A stretch of DNA of 41,530 nucleotides. It comes from an uncultured Eubacteriales bacterium (GTDB lineage Bacteria > Bacillota > Clostridia > Oscillospirales > CAG-272). A program made the position numbers and the translations under genes. Positions 15,730 to 24,441 of the stretch are shown here, one piece after another. The stretch covers positions 1 through 41,530 of the forward strand of contig CAKRQL010000019.1 in NCBI GenBank assembly GCA_934393265.1, read 5' to 3'. Below the pieces are notes generated by a model, which worked only from the letters and a program-made list of their open reading frames with translations, did not search any database and had not been told where the DNA came from. Every line of letters begins with the position of its first letter. The first letter of the stretch is position 1.

Positions 15730-16352
15730 CTTGCGTATACCTCCTCTATCTTGGCAACGGCATCCTTTGCAACGATTAAGGTATCGCAGTTAAGGATATC
15801 GTAGACATTGATGGTGTTCCACTGAACGGTCCTGACGCCCTCAATGTTCGCAAAGCTCTTTATTACCTTGTCGTCAACAGCAGAAAGGACAACGAGCGAC
15901 TTCTTTGCCGCGCCGACAGCCTTCAGCATGTCAACCATGGTACGGGTCTTGTACTCCTTTGCCTCTATTGCGTCGACAACGACCATCTCGCTGCCGGCAA
16001 CCTTGGAGGAAAGAGCGGAGAACAAAGCGACTCTCTTAACGCGCTTGTTCAGCGATACGCGGTAGGAACGGGGCTTCGGGCCCAGCGCAACTCCGCCGTG
16101 TGTCCACTGAGGAGAACGGGTCGAACCCTGTCTTGCATGACCGGTACCCTTCTGCTTCCAGGGCTTCTTACCGCCGCCCGAAACCTCGGTACGGGTAAGA
16201 GTGGACTGTGTGCCCTGTCTCTTGTTGAGAAGTAATGCTCTCACTGCGGTATGGAGGACTGCCTCATTTACTTCTGCACCGAAAACGGTTTCAGAGAGCT
16301 CGATCTCGCCGACTTCCTTGCCCGCCATGTTTACAACTTTAATATTAGGCAT
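15726..16352 (-). CDS. rplD: 50S ribosomal protein L4
   Basis: L4 has an extended loop lining the tunnel and, in Escherichia coli, represses the S10 operon. The 208 residues include RQGTQSTLTRTEVSGGGKKPWKQKGTGHARQGSTRSPQWTHGGVALGPKPR, the long tunnel loop, and EYKTRTMVDMLKAVGA. Whether L4 controls this operon is not known. It is coupled to rplW by a 4-base overlap. Confidence 0.97.
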   Translation of the reverse strand: MPNIKVVNMAGKEVGEIELSETVFGAEVNEAVLHTAVRALLLNKRQGTQSTLTRTEVSGGGKKPWKQKGTGHARQGSTRSPQWTHGGVALGPKPRSYRVSLNKRVKRVALFSALSSKVAGSEMVVVDAIEAKEYKTRTMVDMLKAVGAAKKSLVVLSAVDDKVIKSFANIEGVRTVQWNTINVYDILNCDTLIVAKDAVAKIEEVYAR

Positions 16353-16370
16353 TATTACTTCCTCCTTCCG

Positions 16371-17003
16371 TTATGCTTTCACCGAGTCGCGGAGGAACAC
16401 GATGCCGCCCTTGGAACCGGGAACGGCGCCCTTTACCGCGATCAGATTTTTCTCTGCGTCTATCTTAACAGCTACAAGGTTAAGGATAGTTACCTGTTCG
16501 TTTCCGTACTGTCCAGCCATCTTCTTGTTCTTGTAAACGCGGGAAGGCGTGGAGTTAGCACCCATAGAACCGCACTGACGGTGAATAGGACCGGTACCGT
16601 GAGTCATTCTCAGTATGTGATGACCCCATCTCTTTACGCAGCCGCTGAAGCCGCGACCCTTGGTGATACCTGTGATGTCGACCTTGTCGCCTGCGGCGAA
16701 GGTTTCGACGGTTACCACCTGACCGACGGTGTAAGACGCGCTGTCCTCAAGTCTGAATTCCTTGAGATGTCTCTTCGGTGCGATACCGTTCTTCTTGAGG
16801 TGTCCGAGCTCCGGCTTTGTCAGGAGCTTCTCGCGCACGTCCTCGAACGCGAGCTGTACAGCCTCGTAGCCGTCGTTCTCGACGGTTTTCTTCTGTGATA
16901 CCACGCAGGGTCCTGCTTCAATCAGGGTCACGGGTATTACATTGCCTTTTTCGTCGAAGATCTGGGTCATGCCCAGCTTCTTGCCGATAATACCTTTTTT
17001 CAT
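16371..17003 (-). CDS. rplC: 50S ribosomal protein L3
   Basis: The 210-residue assembly-initiator protein begins MKKGIIGKKLGMTQIFDEKGNVIPVT and contains ITKGRGFSGCVKRWGHHILRMTHGTGPIHRQCGSMGANSTPSRVYKNKKMAGQYG, the long basic extension. An open frame continues upstream to 17075, but GGAGG just before ATG 17003 and the conserved N-terminus fix the start. Confidence 0.97.
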   Translation of the reverse strand: MKKGIIGKKLGMTQIFDEKGNVIPVTLIEAGPCVVSQKKTVENDGYEAVQLAFEDVREKLLTKPELGHLKKNGIAPKRHLKEFRLEDSASYTVGQVVTVETFAAGDKVDITGITKGRGFSGCVKRWGHHILRMTHGTGPIHRQCGSMGANSTPSRVYKNKKMAGQYGNEQVTILNLVAVKIDAEKNLIAVKGAVPGSKGGIVFLRDSVKA

Positions 17004-17279
17004 TTTTTCCTCCAATCGGTTATTGGTTGACGGGTTGAATTTTCGCCTCGCCGGCGGAGCCGCCAACTTGACCACGGGGTGTGGTATACGGGAGTTTGAA
17101 GCCTCCCGGCGCGGTCTCCCGCGCGCCTCCGGTATCTGCGGACGCCGGAGCTTTATTTCAAGGTTGCGCCCCTTGCTGTCAGGCGCCCCTTAAAAACTAT
17201 ATAATGGAAGCTTTCCGGTGTGACCTGTCCGGTCCCCGGCGGCATCCCTGCCGTGCGCCGTGCGGCGCCGATGGCGTCC
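17004..17279 (-). other. Hairpin-rich 276-base spacer between rpsJ and rplC
   Basis: The spacer is long for a ribosomal operon. Read on the minus strand it holds consecutive inverted repeats: GCGCCG-CA-CGGCGC near 17258-17271, CTCCGG/CCGGAG (about 17130-17153), GCGCGG-GAGA-CCGCGC (about 17109-17124), GGGAG/CTCCC (about 17093-17111), CCAC-ACCCC-GTGG (about 17072-17084) and GGCGG-CT-CCGCC (about 17054-17065). No good internal promoter or U-tract terminator was found. It could be a structured regulatory or processing region; no known RNA family was recognised. Confidence 0.5.
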
Positions 17280-17588
17280 TTACGCCTTGATTTCGATTGC
17301 CACTCCGGCAGGAAGCTCGATGTTCATAAGAGCCTCGACGGTCTTCTGCTGGGGGTCAAGTATATCGATGAGTCTCTTGTGAGTACGGGTCTCGAACTGC
17401 TCACGGCTGTCCTTGTACTTGTGGACAGCGCGGAGAATGGTGACGACCTCTTTATCGGTCGGGAGCGGAACCGGTCCCACAACCTTTCTGCCGTCTCTCT
17501 TCGCAACCTCAACGACCTTCGCCGCCGCCGCGTCGATTATCGTGGAATCGTAGCTCTTCAGCTTGACTCTGATCTTTCCCTGTGCCAT
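17280..17588 (-). CDS. rpsJ: 30S ribosomal protein S10 (NusE)
   Basis: The 102-residue protein is also the antitermination factor NusE. It begins MAQGKIRVKLKSYDSTIIDAAAAKVVEVA and contains GPVPLPTDKEVVTILRAVHKYKDSREQFETRTHKRLIDI. It is the first gene of the cluster. A leader of about 250 bases separates it from the promoter, and a long structured spacer separates it from rplC. Confidence 0.97.
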   Translation of the reverse strand: MAQGKIRVKLKSYDSTIIDAAAAKVVEVAKRDGRKVVGPVPLPTDKEVVTILRAVHKYKDSREQFETRTHKRLIDILDPQQKTVEALMNIELPAGVAIEIKA

Positions 17589-17841
17589 TTTGATTTCCTC
17601 CTTCTAAAATTCTGCTTTCTGCGCCGTTTCTTTAGGAGGGCGATAGTTTCACACTGTGCCGGGCGTTTCTTATCTCTCCCGAAAAATCAGTCCGCGACCG
17701 TCCGCAGCGGTCAGACGAACCTCATGCACAGCGCGCCTTTTTGAAAGGCATTTACTCTTGTTTCGCCCGGTTAAATATCGGACATACTCCGCGGAAATTC
17801 CCTGCCGTCGCAGCAACCTCCCGCATCATCGCATATCAAGC
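17589..17841 (-). promoter_or_regulatory. Leader of the ribosomal protein operon
   Basis: About 250 untranslated bases lie between the predicted start (near 17841) and rpsJ. On the minus strand they include the hairpin GACCG-CTGCGGA-CGGTC (about 17695-17711), a long-range CTGTGC/GCACAG pair (about 17727-17732 and 17654-17659), and GCCTTTCAAAAAGGC (about 17739-17753). Long leaders on this operon often carry autoregulation by a ribosomal protein such as L4. This one was not recognised as a described family, so any such role is inference. Confidence 0.5.
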
Positions 17842-17847
17842 TTTTTA

Positions 17848-17876
17848 ATTATAAACTAAAAGACGCGGATTTGCAA
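17848..17876 (-). promoter_or_regulatory. Promoter of the rpsJ-rplQ operon
   Basis: On the minus strand, TTGCAA (17871-17876) and TATAAT (17848-17853) are exactly 17 bases apart. The AT-rich sequence beyond (17880-17960) may act as an UP element; it also contains the inverted repeat ATTTTTGT (17923-17930) and ACAAAAAT (17952-17959). Confidence 0.8.
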
Positions 17877-18033
17877 CCCCCATGACAAAATTTCTTCACA
17901 TTTTTACGGAGAATATAACAGAATTTTTGTCGCATTTTTTGGTGATTATTCACAAAAATCTCATGAGAAACCGGATTTCGAGCCCGTTCGGAGGATTTTT
18001 CCGGCGGTTTTTCGGCGGATTTGCGGTTGGGTG

Positions 18034-18063
18034 TTGATTTCGCTTGTGGTTTTGTAGTAAAAT
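18034..18063 (+). promoter_or_regulatory. Candidate promoter of the membrane protein gene
   Basis: TTGATT (18034-18039) and TAAAAT (18058-18063) are 18 bases apart. Downstream, in the leader, the hairpin CGGAGCG-CAAC-CGCTCCG (18151-18168) lies just before the gene and could affect translation. Confidence 0.5.
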
Positions 18064-18189
18064 ATATTCCGTAGAGCGGTGCCGCGACGGTGCCGCGGGT
18101 CTGCCCGCGCGGTATCCCGCCGGCAGACGCACATTGTTATCGCAAAACCGCGGAGCGCAACCGCTCCGGAACACAGAAAGTGAAAACAC

Positions 18190-19722
18190 ATGAAAAAGCT
18201 CACAAAAAGATACGGCGTCTATCTCCCGCTCTTCGTCCTCGCGGCTCTGTCCTCCGTGGTGCTGAAATGCGTCGCCGCCATGACGAGCCTGAGCTACGAA
18301 TACGGAAGCTACGGCGGCTCTGCCGTCTATGCGGCGTCACGATGGATAATCTACCTCTCCGTGTTGCTCCTGCTCACCTACGCATTTTACGGTGAGAAAA
18401 AGAAGCTCGTCCCCTCGTTTTCCACCCCCGCGACATACATCCCGACCGGGGCGGGGGCGGTCGCGCTGTTTTTCGTCGGTGCGACGATGCTTGTAAAATG
18501 CGGTGCGGACCTCGGGCGCGTCGGCTCCTACGGAGCGGGCAAATCGCTCATCGCCGCCCTGCTCGGCGCAACGACGACAGCCGGGGTGTCTTATTTTCTC
18601 ATCGTGCTTGTGGAGCTGTTCGGCGGGCTACTCGCGATAGCCTCGATAGGATATCTTCTCCTCTCGGGAGCCGATGACCGCCGCCTCTCACCCCTGCGCG
18701 GCGAGTTCGGTATGCTCCTCTCGCTCTTCTGCTGCACGTACGCGGCATTTCTCTATTTCAGCGAGACCCTGCCGATAAACGCGCCGAACAAAATCGACGA
18801 CCAGATGGCTTATCTCGCCTGTGCGCTGTTTTTCCTATATGAAACTCGCGTCTCGCTTGGGCGGGAGAAATGGCGGGCTTACAGCGCGTTTGCGCTCGTC
18901 GCCTCTCTGCTTACGCTTTATTCCTCGGTTCCCGCGATGCTCGTGTATTTCGTGCGCGGCGAGCTCATTTCGTACAGCATAATGGAGACCGTCCTGACCT
19001 TTGCCCTCGCGATATTCACCCTCTCCCGGGTGGTTATAACCGCATATCTGCCGGAGGCAACCGAAAATCTCTCGGTCGCCGCGATGCGTGAGGCGGCAGG
19101 GCTCCGGCAGAAGGAGCTCGACGAGGCGTATGCCGCCGAGGAGGCGGCAAAGGCGGAGGCTGAGGCTCTCGCCGCACAGCCTACCGACGACACCGGGGAC
19201 GGGATCTCCGACGTCGGAGACGAAAATCAGATAGCAATCGACATCCCCGCATTTGAAATCAGTACGTTTCCCGATGACGTCGGCACACAGGGTGCGGACG
19301 CCGAAAGTGAAAATACATCTGCCGACAGCTCCGCAGGAAAAGAAAGCGGCGCGGAGGGTACCGCAGACGAAAATAGACAGTCTGCGGGCAAACCGGTAAA
19401 TATCAAAGAAAAATCACAGGAAAATACCGAAAAATCGGAATTTTCGTCAGAAAATCAAGCCACCGATGCCTCAAAGGGCGGCAAGGTGCGCAGGGCGGCA
19501 AGAAAAGCAAAGAAAAATCCCGCAGCGGCGGCAAAGCCCGGCGAAGCAACCGCAAGCGACGAAAGCGCCGCCGCACCGACAGACAGCGAAGCCGCGGCGG
19601 ATGAGCCTGCCCGCCGTGTCGAATACAGGTGCATCATATCGAAAAAGAAAAAAGCCCAGCCTGTCCCGGAGGATACGGACGAGGGCGAAAGTCTCGAGGA
19701 GAGTGCCGCGGACGACATCTGA
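18190..19722 (+). CDS. Unknown polytopic membrane protein with a long charged C-terminal tail
   Basis: The function is not recognised. The 510 residues fall in two parts. Residues 1-285 contain about eight or nine hydrophobic helices (near 10-31, 47-66, 84-104, 118-158, 172-190, 205-217, 228-250 and 260-282), with no clear motif of a transporter or enzyme. Residues 295-510 are hydrophilic: first an Ala/Glu coiled-coil-like stretch (DEAYAAEEAAKAEAEALAAQ), then a low-complexity region rich in Asp, Ser, Ala and Glu with short Lys/Arg patches (RRAARKAKK, ISKKKK), ending ESAADDI. The tail is probably disordered and cytosolic. The gene points the same way as polA, 161 bases upstream of it. The ribosome binding site (AGAAAG) is weak. 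Confidence 0.8.
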   Translation: MKKLTKRYGVYLPLFVLAALSSVVLKCVAAMTSLSYEYGSYGGSAVYAASRWIIYLSVLLLLTYAFYGEKKKLVPSFSTPATYIPTGAGAVALFFVGATMLVKCGADLGRVGSYGAGKSLIAALLGATTTAGVSYFLIVLVELFGGLLAIASIGYLLLSGADDRRLSPLRGEFGMLLSLFCCTYAAFLYFSETLPINAPNKIDDQMAYLACALFFLYETRVSLGREKWRAYSAFALVASLLTLYSSVPAMLVYFVRGELISYSIMETVLTFALAIFTLSRVVITAYLPEATENLSVAAMREAAGLRQKELDEAYAAEEAAKAEAEALAAQPTDDTGDGISDVGDENQIAIDIPAFEISTFPDDVGTQGADAESENTSADSSAGKESGAEGTADENRQSAGKPVNIKEKSQENTEKSEFSSENQATDASKGGKVRRAARKAKKNPAAAAKPGEATASDESAAAPTDSEAAADEPARRVEYRCIISKKKKAQPVPEDTDEGESLEESAADDI

Positions 19723-19778
19723 CACGTGGCACAGCCGGTATTACGCCAGCGTCCCGTACAAATCTCAGAACAAATACA

Positions 19779-19809
19779 GCTCACCCGGCAATAACGGTGG
19801 CGGGTGAGC
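19779..19809 (+). other. Hairpin between the membrane protein gene and polA
   Basis: GCTCACCCG (19779-19787) and CGGGTGAGC (19801-19809) form a 9-pair stem with a 13-base loop, 57 bases after the upstream gene. No T-run follows on the plus strand, so termination is doubtful. A second small stem, CGGCAG/CTGCCG, lies near 19832-19852 in the polA leader. Confidence 0.45.
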
Positions 19810-19883
19810 GGAACGAAACACAGCGAAAGATCGGCAGTATAAAGCCTGCCGGATAAAGAACCAACAGCAAGGAAGTACGAAAA

Positions 19884-22652
19884 GTGAAGAAAAAGATACT
19901 TGTCGTAGACGGAAACAGCATAGTAAACCGCGCGTTTTACGGAGTGCGCCCCCTGACGACGGCGACCGGAAAGAACACGAACGCGGTTTACGGGACGGTC
20001 AACATAATATCAAAGCATCTCGGCAAGCTCTCGCCGGATTACGCCGCCGTCGCCTTTGACCTGAAGGCTCCGACCTTCCGGCATAAGATGTACACCGACT
20101 ACAAAGCCGGGAGACGCCCTACCCCGCCGGAGCTGCTCGAGCAGTTCCCGGAGGTAAAGGAAATTCTCTCCTGCATGGGATTTCATATTCTCGAGCTACC
20201 GGGGTATGAGGCGGACGACATACAGGGCACCGTCGCAAAAATGGCGCACGGTGCCGACAACACTGAAAGCTACATTCTCTCGGGCGACCGCGACCTTCTG
20301 CAGCTTATCGACGACAGGGTCAGCGTCATACTTGAGCAGAACACGGGAGCCGTTATAATGCACGAGGAGGAGTTCCGCGAAAAGTACGGCGTCTCGGTCT
20401 CGCAATTCGTGGATATGAAGGCGATAATGGGCGACTCCTCCGACAATATCCCCGGGGTGCGCGGGATAGGCGAGCGCGGGGCTGCCGTCCTGCTCACCGA
20501 TTTCGGCACGCTCGACGGTATCTACGAGCACATCGACGACCCGAAAATATCAAAGGCGACGCGCACAAAGCTCACCGAGCATAAGGAGGAGGCGTATCTC
20601 TCCCGCAAGCTCGCGCAGATCGACACTCACGTCCCCCTCGGAATAACGCTCGAGGATCTAAGATACAGGGGAATTGACCGCGGAGGGCTCCGCGCAAAGC
20701 TCGACGAGCTCGAGCTCAACTCATTTATAGTAAAATTCGGACTTACCGACGTAAAGCCTACCCCGAAAACCGCACACGCCACGGCATATAACGAAAAAGT
20801 TGCCGGAGAAGGTGGCTGCGATAACGGCAAAAAAGCAACCGTCGCATCCGAAGAATCGGCTGCCGGATGTAAAGAAAAGATTACAAATTCCGTCGTCGGG
20901 AACGCAGAGTCAGTGGCGTACAGTGCGGTTAACGGCGCGATAAGCGGCGCGGAGGCAACTACAAACGGCGCGACGGGCGGCGCGGAAAACGGCGCGGGAA
21001 ACGACACTTTAGACAGTGAGGTCTTTGAGCCCGCCGACGCGGAGAGAATTATTGAAAACGCGGGCGCGCGCTTCTCATTCTCGCTCCGCGACGGGAATGT
21101 GTTTATATGCAATGGAGAGCGCAGTTTTTCATACACGGGTGACCTCCTGCCGCTGTCTCCCCTGTTCTCCGGTGAACGGCAGATTGTCTGCCTTGACGGC
21201 AAGGCGATATACCACGCGCTACGCCATGCAGGTATTTCCGTCTCCGACGGCACGCGCTTTCTTGACCTTGTGATTTATGCCTATGTGCTCAATCCCGGAG
21301 CCGGGAATGCGACGATTTCCTCGCTCGCGATGAGCTTTCTCGGTCACGGTGTCGATCCGTCGGAGCCCTGCACCGCGGTTATGCTCCGGCTCGAAGAGGT
21401 GCTCCGGAGAAAGATAACCGACGACGGCGAGCTCCGCGTCCTTGACGAGATGGAGATCCCGCTTATAAATGTGCTCGGCGATATTGAAGAGACCGGCTTC
21501 AAGGTCGACTGTGCGGGGCTCCATGAATTTGCCGACGCGCTGACAGAGCTCGCGGACGACCTGAAAAACAAGATTTATCTTCAGGCGGGCTATGACTTCA
21601 ATCTGAACTCTCCAAAGCAGCTCGGCGAGGCGCTGTTTGTAAAGCTCGGTATTCCCTATCCCTCAAAGAAAAAGACCGCCTCCGGCTATTCTACCGACGC
21701 GGATATACTCGACGCACTCGCCCCCGCATATCCGATAATCGGCGACATACTCGAATACAGGCAGGTCACAAAGCTCGCAAACACGTACGCCCGCGTCCTC
21801 CCGGAGGTTGCGGACAAAAACGGACGCATACACACAGACTTCAAGCAGGCACTCACCGCCACAGGCAGGCTCTCAAGCGCGGACCCCAATCTCCAGAACA
21901 TCCCGATAAGAACCCGCATGGGGCGCGAGATGCGCCGCTATTTTATAGCCGACGAGGGAAAGCTGCTCCTCGATGCCGACTATTCGCAGATAGAGCTCCG
22001 TCTCCTCGCCCACATATCCGGCGACTACACGATGAGCGAGGCGTTCCGCACCGGCGAGGACATTCACAGAAAGACCGCCGCCGCGGTGTTCGGCGTCCCG
22101 GAGGAGGCGGTTACCGAGGAGATGAGAAAGCGGGCGAAGGCTGTAAACTTCGGCATTGTATACGGTATCAGCGCGTTCTCCCTCGCAAAGGACATCGGCG
22201 CGACGCAGAGCGAGGCGGCAAAATATATAAAGAGCTATCTTCTTAACTACCTCTCAATCGATTCCTATCTTCACGACGTCGTCGAGGAGGCGAAGAAGAA
22301 CGGCTACACGACCACCCTCTTCGGGCGGCGGAGATATATACCCGAGCTCTCATCACCTAAGCACCCGATACGCGAGTTCGGAAAACGGGTGGCGATGAAC
22401 GCCCCGATACAGGGCACAGCCGCCGATATAATGAAGCTCGCGATGATATCTGTCTACCGCGGGCTCCGCCGCTGTGGACTTGACGCAAGAATAGTCATGC
22501 AGGTGCATGACGAGCTTGTCGTCGAGTGCTCGGTATCCGACGCGCCGCGCGCCCGCGAAATCCTCAAAACCGAAATGGAGAACGTCGTAAAGCTCTCAAT
22601 CCCCCTTACCGCAGATGTCACGGAGGGCAAGAACTGGCTCGAGCAGAGCTGA
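19884..22652 (+). CDS. polA: DNA polymerase I, with degenerate proofreading domain and long linker
   Basis: This enzyme acts in Okazaki-fragment processing and repair synthesis. The 922-residue protein starts at GTG after AAGGAAG. Residues 1-290 are the 5'-3' nuclease, with VVDGNSIVNRAFYG, the acidic GYEADD and DSSDNIPGVRGIGE. Residues 292-378 are a low-complexity linker rich in Ala, Gly, Asn, Glu and Thr. The 3'-5' domain that follows lacks the DxE motif and the late YxxxD motif, so proofreading is probably absent, as in Bacillus-type enzymes. The polymerase domain is intact: motif A DADYSQIELR (about 697), motif B RAKAVNFGIVYG with the dNTP-selecting Phe, and motif C QVHDELVVE (about 872). 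Confidence 0.96.
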   Translation: MKKKILVVDGNSIVNRAFYGVRPLTTATGKNTNAVYGTVNIISKHLGKLSPDYAAVAFDLKAPTFRHKMYTDYKAGRRPTPPELLEQFPEVKEILSCMGFHILELPGYEADDIQGTVAKMAHGADNTESYILSGDRDLLQLIDDRVSVILEQNTGAVIMHEEEFREKYGVSVSQFVDMKAIMGDSSDNIPGVRGIGERGAAVLLTDFGTLDGIYEHIDDPKISKATRTKLTEHKEEAYLSRKLAQIDTHVPLGITLEDLRYRGIDRGGLRAKLDELELNSFIVKFGLTDVKPTPKTAHATAYNEKVAGEGGCDNGKKATVASEESAAGCKEKITNSVVGNAESVAYSAVNGAISGAEATTNGATGGAENGAGNDTLDSEVFEPADAERIIENAGARFSFSLRDGNVFICNGERSFSYTGDLLPLSPLFSGERQIVCLDGKAIYHALRHAGISVSDGTRFLDLVIYAYVLNPGAGNATISSLAMSFLGHGVDPSEPCTAVMLRLEEVLRRKITDDGELRVLDEMEIPLINVLGDIEETGFKVDCAGLHEFADALTELADDLKNKIYLQAGYDFNLNSPKQLGEALFVKLGIPYPSKKKTASGYSTDADILDALAPAYPIIGDILEYRQVTKLANTYARVLPEVADKNGRIHTDFKQALTATGRLSSADPNLQNIPIRTRMGREMRRYFIADEGKLLLDADYSQIELRLLAHISGDYTMSEAFRTGEDIHRKTAAAVFGVPEEAVTEEMRKRAKAVNFGIVYGISAFSLAKDIGATQSEAAKYIKSYLLNYLSIDSYLHDVVEEAKKNGYTTTLFGRRRYIPELSSPKHPIREFGKRVAMNAPIQGTAADIMKLAMISVYRGLRRCGLDARIVMQVHDELVVECSVSDAPRAREILKTEMENVVKLSIPLTADVTEGKNWLEQS

Positions 22653-22688
22653 CAAAAAGCCCTACCCGTGTATTAAAAATCAAAGACA

Positions 22689-22718
22689 CAGGGGCACCCC
22701 GTTTTCGGGGTGCCCCTG
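22689..22718 (-). terminator. Terminator between convergent polA and groEL
   Basis: A perfect 13-pair stem, CAGGGGCACCCCG (22689-22701) with CGGGGTGCCCCTG (22706-22718), has a 4-base loop. On the minus strand it is followed by TGTCTTTGATTTTT, fitting a groEL terminator. On the plus strand the T-run is weak (CTTGTATTGT), but the stem may serve polA as well. Confidence 0.85.
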
Positions 22719-22766
22719 CTTGTATTGTCTCCGGTTCACCGAATACCGGAAGCTCTTGCGTCGGAA

Positions 22767-24395
22767 TTAATACATTCCGCCCATGTCTGCGCCGGCAGGT
22801 GCCGCCGCGGGCTTATCTTCCTTCTTCTCGTAGACAACAGCCTCGGTGGTAAGGACGGTAGCCGCAATCGAAACCGCATTCTGAAGTGCGGATCTCGTCA
22901 CCTTCGTCGGGTCGACTATTCCGGCGTCTATCATGTCGCAATAGACCTCACGAAGAGCGTCAAAGCCGTAGCCAGCCTCGCCGTTCTCACGCACCTTTGA
23001 GATGATGACCGAGCCGTCAAGCCCGGCATTCTCGGCTATCTGCTTCATGGGTGCTACAAGAGCCTTGAGAACTATCCTTGCGCCGGTTGCCTCGTCGCCC
23101 TCAAGTCCCTCTCCGGATTTTTCAACCTCGTTCATGACGTTGATAAGTGCGGTTCCGCCTCCGGCAACTATGCCCTCCTCGACAGCCGCCTTAGTAGCGT
23201 TGAGCGCGTCCTCTATGCGGAGCTTCTTCTCCTTCATCTCGACCTCGGTAGCCGCGCCGACCTTTATAACGGCGACGCCGCCCGCAAGCTTTGCAAGTCT
23301 CTCAAGGAGTTTCTCCTTGTCAAACTCGGAGGTAGTGGTCTCAAGAGACGCACGGATCTGTGCAACTCTCTCGGCTATTTTCTCCTTGTCGCCCGCACCG
23401 TCGACTATTATGGTATTTTCCTTTGTTATCTTTACCTGACGTGCGCGGCCGAGCTGGTCTATCGTGGTGTCCTTGAGCTCAAGCCCGAGCTCGGAGGTGA
23501 TCACCTCGCCGCCGGTGAGTATTGCTATATCCTGGAGCATCTCCTTGCGTCTGTCGCCAAAGCCGGGAGCCTTGACAGCCGCGACGGAGAAGGTGCCGCG
23601 GAGCTTGTTGAGAACAAGGGTAGTCAGAGCCTCGCCCTCCACGTCCTCGGCGATTATAAGGAGCTTTCTTCCGGACTGGACTATCTTCTCAAGCACGGGG
23701 AGAAGGTCCTGGATTGAGGATATTTTCTTATCGGTTATGAGTATCAGGCAGTCGTCAAGAACAGCCTCCATCTTGTCGGCGTCGGTCACCATATAAGGCG
23801 AGAGATACCCGCGGTCGAACTGCATGCCCTCGACAACCTCGCTGTAGGTCTCGGCACTCTTCGACTCCTCGACGGTTATAACTCCGTCGGAGGTGACCTT
23901 TGCCATAGCGTCGGCTATAAGTTTGCCTATCTCCTCGTCGCCGGCGGAAATCGCGCCGACGCGGGCTATATCCTCCGTGCCTTTTACCTTTTTCGCCTGT
24001 GCCTTGAGGGCGGCGACGGCGGCATCGGATGCCTTGAACATTCCCTTACGGAGTATCATCGGGTTCGCGCCTGCGGCGACATTCTTCATGCCCTCGTGTA
24101 TAAGAGCCTGTGCAAGGAGGGTTGCGGTGGTCGTACCGTCTCCTGCGGCGTCGTTGGTCTTTGTCGCGACCTCGCGCACGAGCTGTGCGCCCATGTTCTC
24201 CGACGCATCCTCAAGCTCTATTTCCTTTGCTATCGTAACGCCGTCGTTTGTGATAAGGGGTGCGCCGAACTTCTTGTCAAGAACGACGTTGCGTCCCTTG
24301 GGTCCGAGCGTTATTTTTACCGTATCGGCGAGCTTATCAACGCCGCGGAGCAGCGCGTCTCTCGCCTCGGTTCCCTGAAGTATTATCTTAGCCAT
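22767..24395 (-). CDS. groEL: Chaperonin GroEL
   Basis: This 60-kDa chaperonin forms double rings and, with GroES, folds proteins using ATP. The 542 residues begin MAKIILQGTEARDALLRGVDKLADTVK and contain GPKGRNVVLDKKFGAPLITNDGVTIAKEI and the ATP-binding GDGTTTATLLAQ. The C-terminus ends GADMGGMY, a short version of the Gly-Gly-Met tail. It is the second gene of the groESL operon, 46 bases after groES, with the terminator immediately after it. HrcA control is inferred from the CIRCE upstream of groES. Confidence 0.98.
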   Translation of the reverse strand: MAKIILQGTEARDALLRGVDKLADTVKITLGPKGRNVVLDKKFGAPLITNDGVTIAKEIELEDASENMGAQLVREVATKTNDAAGDGTTTATLLAQALIHEGMKNVAAGANPMILRKGMFKASDAAVAALKAQAKKVKGTEDIARVGAISAGDEEIGKLIADAMAKVTSDGVITVEESKSAETYSEVVEGMQFDRGYLSPYMVTDADKMEAVLDDCLILITDKKISSIQDLLPVLEKIVQSGRKLLIIAEDVEGEALTTLVLNKLRGTFSVAAVKAPGFGDRRKEMLQDIAILTGGEVITSELGLELKDTTIDQLGRARQVKITKENTIIVDGAGDKEKIAERVAQIRASLETTTSEFDKEKLLERLAKLAGGVAVIKVGAATEVEMKEKKLRIEDALNATKAAVEEGIVAGGGTALINVMNEVEKSGEGLEGDEATGARIVLKALVAPMKQIAENAGLDGSVIISKVRENGEAGYGFDALREVYCDMIDAGIVDPTKVTRSALQNAVSIAATVLTTEAVVYEKKEDKPAAAPAGADMGGMY

Positions 24396-24441
24396 AGTAT
24401 ATATACCTTCTTTCTTTAATCAATATGCCGGTAAATCCGCG

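Noticed and set aside
14056..15804. Open frame of 582 codons on the plus strand across rplV, rpsS, rplB and rplW
   Set aside because: It is antisense to four ribosomal genes and spans their gaps without conserved motifs; a shadow frame.
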